Origin: JAXJSP01 sp036310005
GTDB taxonomy: Bacteria; Bacillota; Clostridia; Oscillospirales; Acutalibacteraceae
Length of the DNA: 52,306 bases
Direction of reading: 5' to 3'
NCBI GenBank assembly: GCA_036310005.1
Contig: JAXJSP010000005.1
Span: 1 to 52,306 of the forward strand
A program made the position numbers and the translations under genes. The notes under the pieces were generated by a model, which was given only the letters and a program-made list of their open reading frames with translations, did no database searches and had not been told where the DNA came from. Shown here one piece after another: positions 50,691 through 52,306 of the stretch (position 1 is its first letter; the number at the start of each line of letters is the position of its first letter).

Positions 50691-52088
50691 TTATTCTACC
50701 ACAATCTTACCGAAATTGCAATACCCGTTTTCATAATATTCGGGTTTTATTGCAAACTTAACAGGGGTATCTTTGTCAAACAAACCAAAGTATAAAGTGT
50801 ATGTACCTTTTTTGACATTTTCAAAATCAAGTGAAATTCTTGAGGTACATTCTTGCTCGGGTAACCAGGCGGTATTATCAATATCAGAGCATTTAATCTC
50901 TGTCAAGTTGCCGCTGTTATCCTTAATAAGCGCCTTTGCGGTGTACTTGTAATAAGCCTTTGCAAAGCCCTTGTTTCTTACATCTAAAGTCAGAAAAGCA
51001 TTTCTGCCCGAGAAAACAGGGGACATGGAAAATCCGTCAAGGAAATACCAGTAACCCAAGCGGTTTGCGATGTAGGAGTGAATGTATTTGTTTTCAGGCA
51101 ACCATTGTTCAATATAACCGTGGAAACCGGCATAAGTCGCACCCGAACGCTTTAACGCTTCTAAATAAGCAAGACCGCTTCTGTGTACATCGGGTGTGTT
51201 GCATCTGAGGTGCCCATGCTCCAAATCAACAGGCGCATAAGGGTTGTATAAATCGTACATATCAGGAGTGCTTAATGTATTATAACCATTCGATGCAACA
51301 TAACCCGCAACATTGATAGAGTCGCATCTGAGCCCGAGTCCCATCTCCGCACCGTAATGAGCAAGCCACTCAAAGTCTATAGCTAAATCGTAGTTAAGCA
51401 TAATCTGAGTCTTTTTAAAATGTCTTATGCACATATCAATATGTGCTTTGATTGTATCAAGGTCATAACTAAGTTCTGAACCCGCACAGCAGTGTCCCTC
51501 ACCCCAGGTGCCGAAAGAACCGACATCAATATATTCAACAAGCGGATGTCCGTCTAATTTTCTCTCGCATTCCGTCATAAAGCGGTCAAGATTTTCAAGG
51601 AAAACAGGATCAGAGTAATAAGGCTCATAGCAATAAGGTTCATTTTCATCAAAAGGTGTCTTTGAATTTATCGAACGCAAATCGTGTGCAATATACTTTG
51701 CACCCTTGTCAAAAACATATTTGGGAGTAGCAAAAGGAATATCTCTTGATATACCCTCGAATGTGCAGATACGGAAAGTGAATTTAAAACCGTGCGCTCC
51801 CCATTTTTCCATAATTTCATCAATCTCAGACCAGTCATAAACGCCTTCTTCTTTTTCAATATCCGACCAGTCTATGCGTAAATAAATTATTTTAAGGCCG
51901 GGCACATCTTCAAAAAAATAGCCCTCTTTAACACCGTCGCGGTAAAACGAGCGTCTCATTCCGTTATCAACAAAATGATAATACCAACCTTTATGAGGAT
52001 TTTCAATTACTGTTTCATCGTCTGCAATATATCTTAAATCGCGATAAAAAGCAGAGTCGCGCTTACAGGGTATAAATAATTTTTCCAT
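50691..52088 (-). CDS. DUF4832 protein, beta-galactosidase-like
   Basis: 465 aa. The N-terminal part (about 25-340) looks like a TIM barrel of the beta-galactosidase/DUF4874 type: NPHKGWYYHF, then FGTWGEGHC, where Glu after GTWG could be catalytic. The C-terminal part (about 355-465) is the beta-sandwich DUF4832. No signal peptide. The substrate is unknown; the neighbourhood suggests plant or host glycans. GAGGGAG precedes the ATG. Confidence 0.84.
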   Translation of the reverse strand: MEKLFIPCKRDSAFYRDLRYIADDETVIENPHKGWYYHFVDNGMRRSFYRDGVKEGYFFEDVPGLKIIYLRIDWSDIEKEEGVYDWSEIDEIMEKWGAHGFKFTFRICTFEGISRDIPFATPKYVFDKGAKYIAHDLRSINSKTPFDENEPYCYEPYYSDPVFLENLDRFMTECERKLDGHPLVEYIDVGSFGTWGEGHCCAGSELSYDLDTIKAHIDMCIRHFKKTQIMLNYDLAIDFEWLAHYGAEMGLGLRCDSINVAGYVASNGYNTLSTPDMYDLYNPYAPVDLEHGHLRCNTPDVHRSGLAYLEALKRSGATYAGFHGYIEQWLPENKYIHSYIANRLGYWYFLDGFSMSPVFSGRNAFLTLDVRNKGFAKAYYKYTAKALIKDNSGNLTEIKCSDIDNTAWLPEQECTSRISLDFENVKKGTYTLYFGLFDKDTPVKFAIKPEYYENGYCNFGKIVVE

Positions 52089-52139
52089 AAAAACTCCCTC
52101 TTTCGTCTGTTATATATTTGTTATATGGACTTTAAGTGA

Positions 52140-52168
52140 ATTATAGCATACATAATTTTACTTTTCAA
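52140..52168 (-). promoter_or_regulatory. Promoter of the DUF4832 gene
   Basis: On the minus strand TTGAAA (52168-52163), 17 bp, TATAAT (52145-52140). Confidence 0.8.
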
Positions 52169-52202
52169 TAAAAAAACAGAGATTGTATGCACAATCTCTG
52201 TT
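52169..52202 (-). terminator. Terminator of the edge alcohol dehydrogenase gene
   Basis: AACAGAGATTGT (52175-52186) pairs with ACAATCTCTGTT (52191-52202), followed on the minus strand by T7. Confidence 0.88.
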
Positions 52203-52222
52203 AAAAATATACTATATTTTAA

Positions 52223-52306
52223 TTACATTAAACTCTCAAACAATGCCTTGATATCGTCAACTGTCAAATCTCTCGGGTTACCCGGTCTGCAAGCATCATC
52301 AAATGC
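52223..52306 (-). CDS. Iron-containing alcohol dehydrogenase, FucO-like (C-terminus only)
   Basis: 27 codons before the stop, cut by the window edge. AFDDACRPGNPRDLTVDDIK and FESLM match the C-terminal end of FucO-type lactaldehyde reductases, where DDVCTGGNPRE is typical. FucO makes 1,2-propanediol from lactaldehyde, a product of rhamnose or fucose breakdown, which fits the nearby rhamnosidase. The short length limits certainty between FucO and other group III dehydrogenases. Confidence 0.75.
   Translation of the reverse strand, partial: AFDDACRPGNPRDLTVDDIKALFESLM

Overview
The window reads as chromosomal DNA of a low-to-moderate GC Gram-positive anaerobe of class Clostridia, probably Oscillospiraceae/Ruminococcaceae-like. 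The grounds are the uninterrupted S10-spc-alpha ribosomal cluster with secY-adk-map-KOW-infA-rpmJ in the middle, zinc-ribbon (C+) forms of S14, S4 and L36, strong GGAGG ribosome binding sites with frequent TTG/GTG starts, FeoA/FeoB with a small Cys-rich Feo partner, and a Tn4451-type mobilizable element. The assignment is inferred from gene content only.

Layout. 1-4.9 kb: an OmpR-type two-component system, then a polar amino acid-type ABC importer (binding lipoprotein, permease, ATPase) with its own consensus promoter. 4.9-8.4 kb: an intergenic hairpin repeat, a small Cys-rich membrane protein, an S1-domain RNA-binding protein, a one-TM protein of unknown function and an orphan UgpC/MsmX-type sugar-importer ATPase. 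8.4-24.3 kb: a promoter and about 290-nt structured leader, then rpsJ-rplC-rplD-rplW-rplB-rpsS-rplV-rpsC-rplP-rpmC-rpsQ-rplN-rplX-rplE-rpsN-rpsH-rplF-rplR-rpsE-rpmD-rplO-secY-adk-map-KOW-infA-rpmJ-rpsM-rpsK-rpsD-rpoA-rplQ and a strong terminator.

24.3-34.8 kb: an arginine operon, argG-argH-argC-argJ-argB-argD, then a complete amino acid ABC importer, then argF. It starts at a promoter surrounded by five copies of the octamer TTATGCAA or its complement (likely ArgR operators). Synthesis of arginine from glutamate and import of a related amino acid are thus placed under one control region. 34.8-37.4 kb: iron uptake operon feoA-feoB-Cys-rich partner, behind a consensus promoter and two GTTAG/CTAAC dyads that resemble DtxR/IdeR boxes. 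37.4-39 kb: an acyltransferase and a PAP2-type membrane enzyme, probably membrane-lipid metabolism. 39-39.7 kb: a zinc-ribbon membrane protein and a truncated YitT gene.

40-48 kb: a Tn4451-family mobilizable element, entirely on the minus strand: large serine recombinase (TnpX-like), TnpW, Pre/Mob relaxase, several small element proteins and TnpV. Its cargo is a PadR regulator, a SEDS (FtsW/RodA-like) membrane protein with a permease-prefix domain, and a VanZ-like protein, which looks like an inducible cell-envelope resistance module. Between cargo and relaxase lie a promoter with an attenuated structured leader RNA, paired hairpin repeats and a hairpin-rich oriT-like stretch. Two copies of a dispersed hairpin repeat, in opposite orientation, bracket the element; their stems differ by compensating changes around a conserved GNRA-type loop. 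A tandem array of small hairpins adjoins the left copy.

48.1-52.3 kb: minus-strand carbohydrate genes: a cytoplasmic GH78 alpha-L-rhamnosidase, tRNA-Pro(UGG), a DUF4832 beta-galactosidase-like protein, and at the edge the C-terminus of a FucO-like iron alcohol dehydrogenase (lactaldehyde reductase). Together these suggest rhamnoside use.
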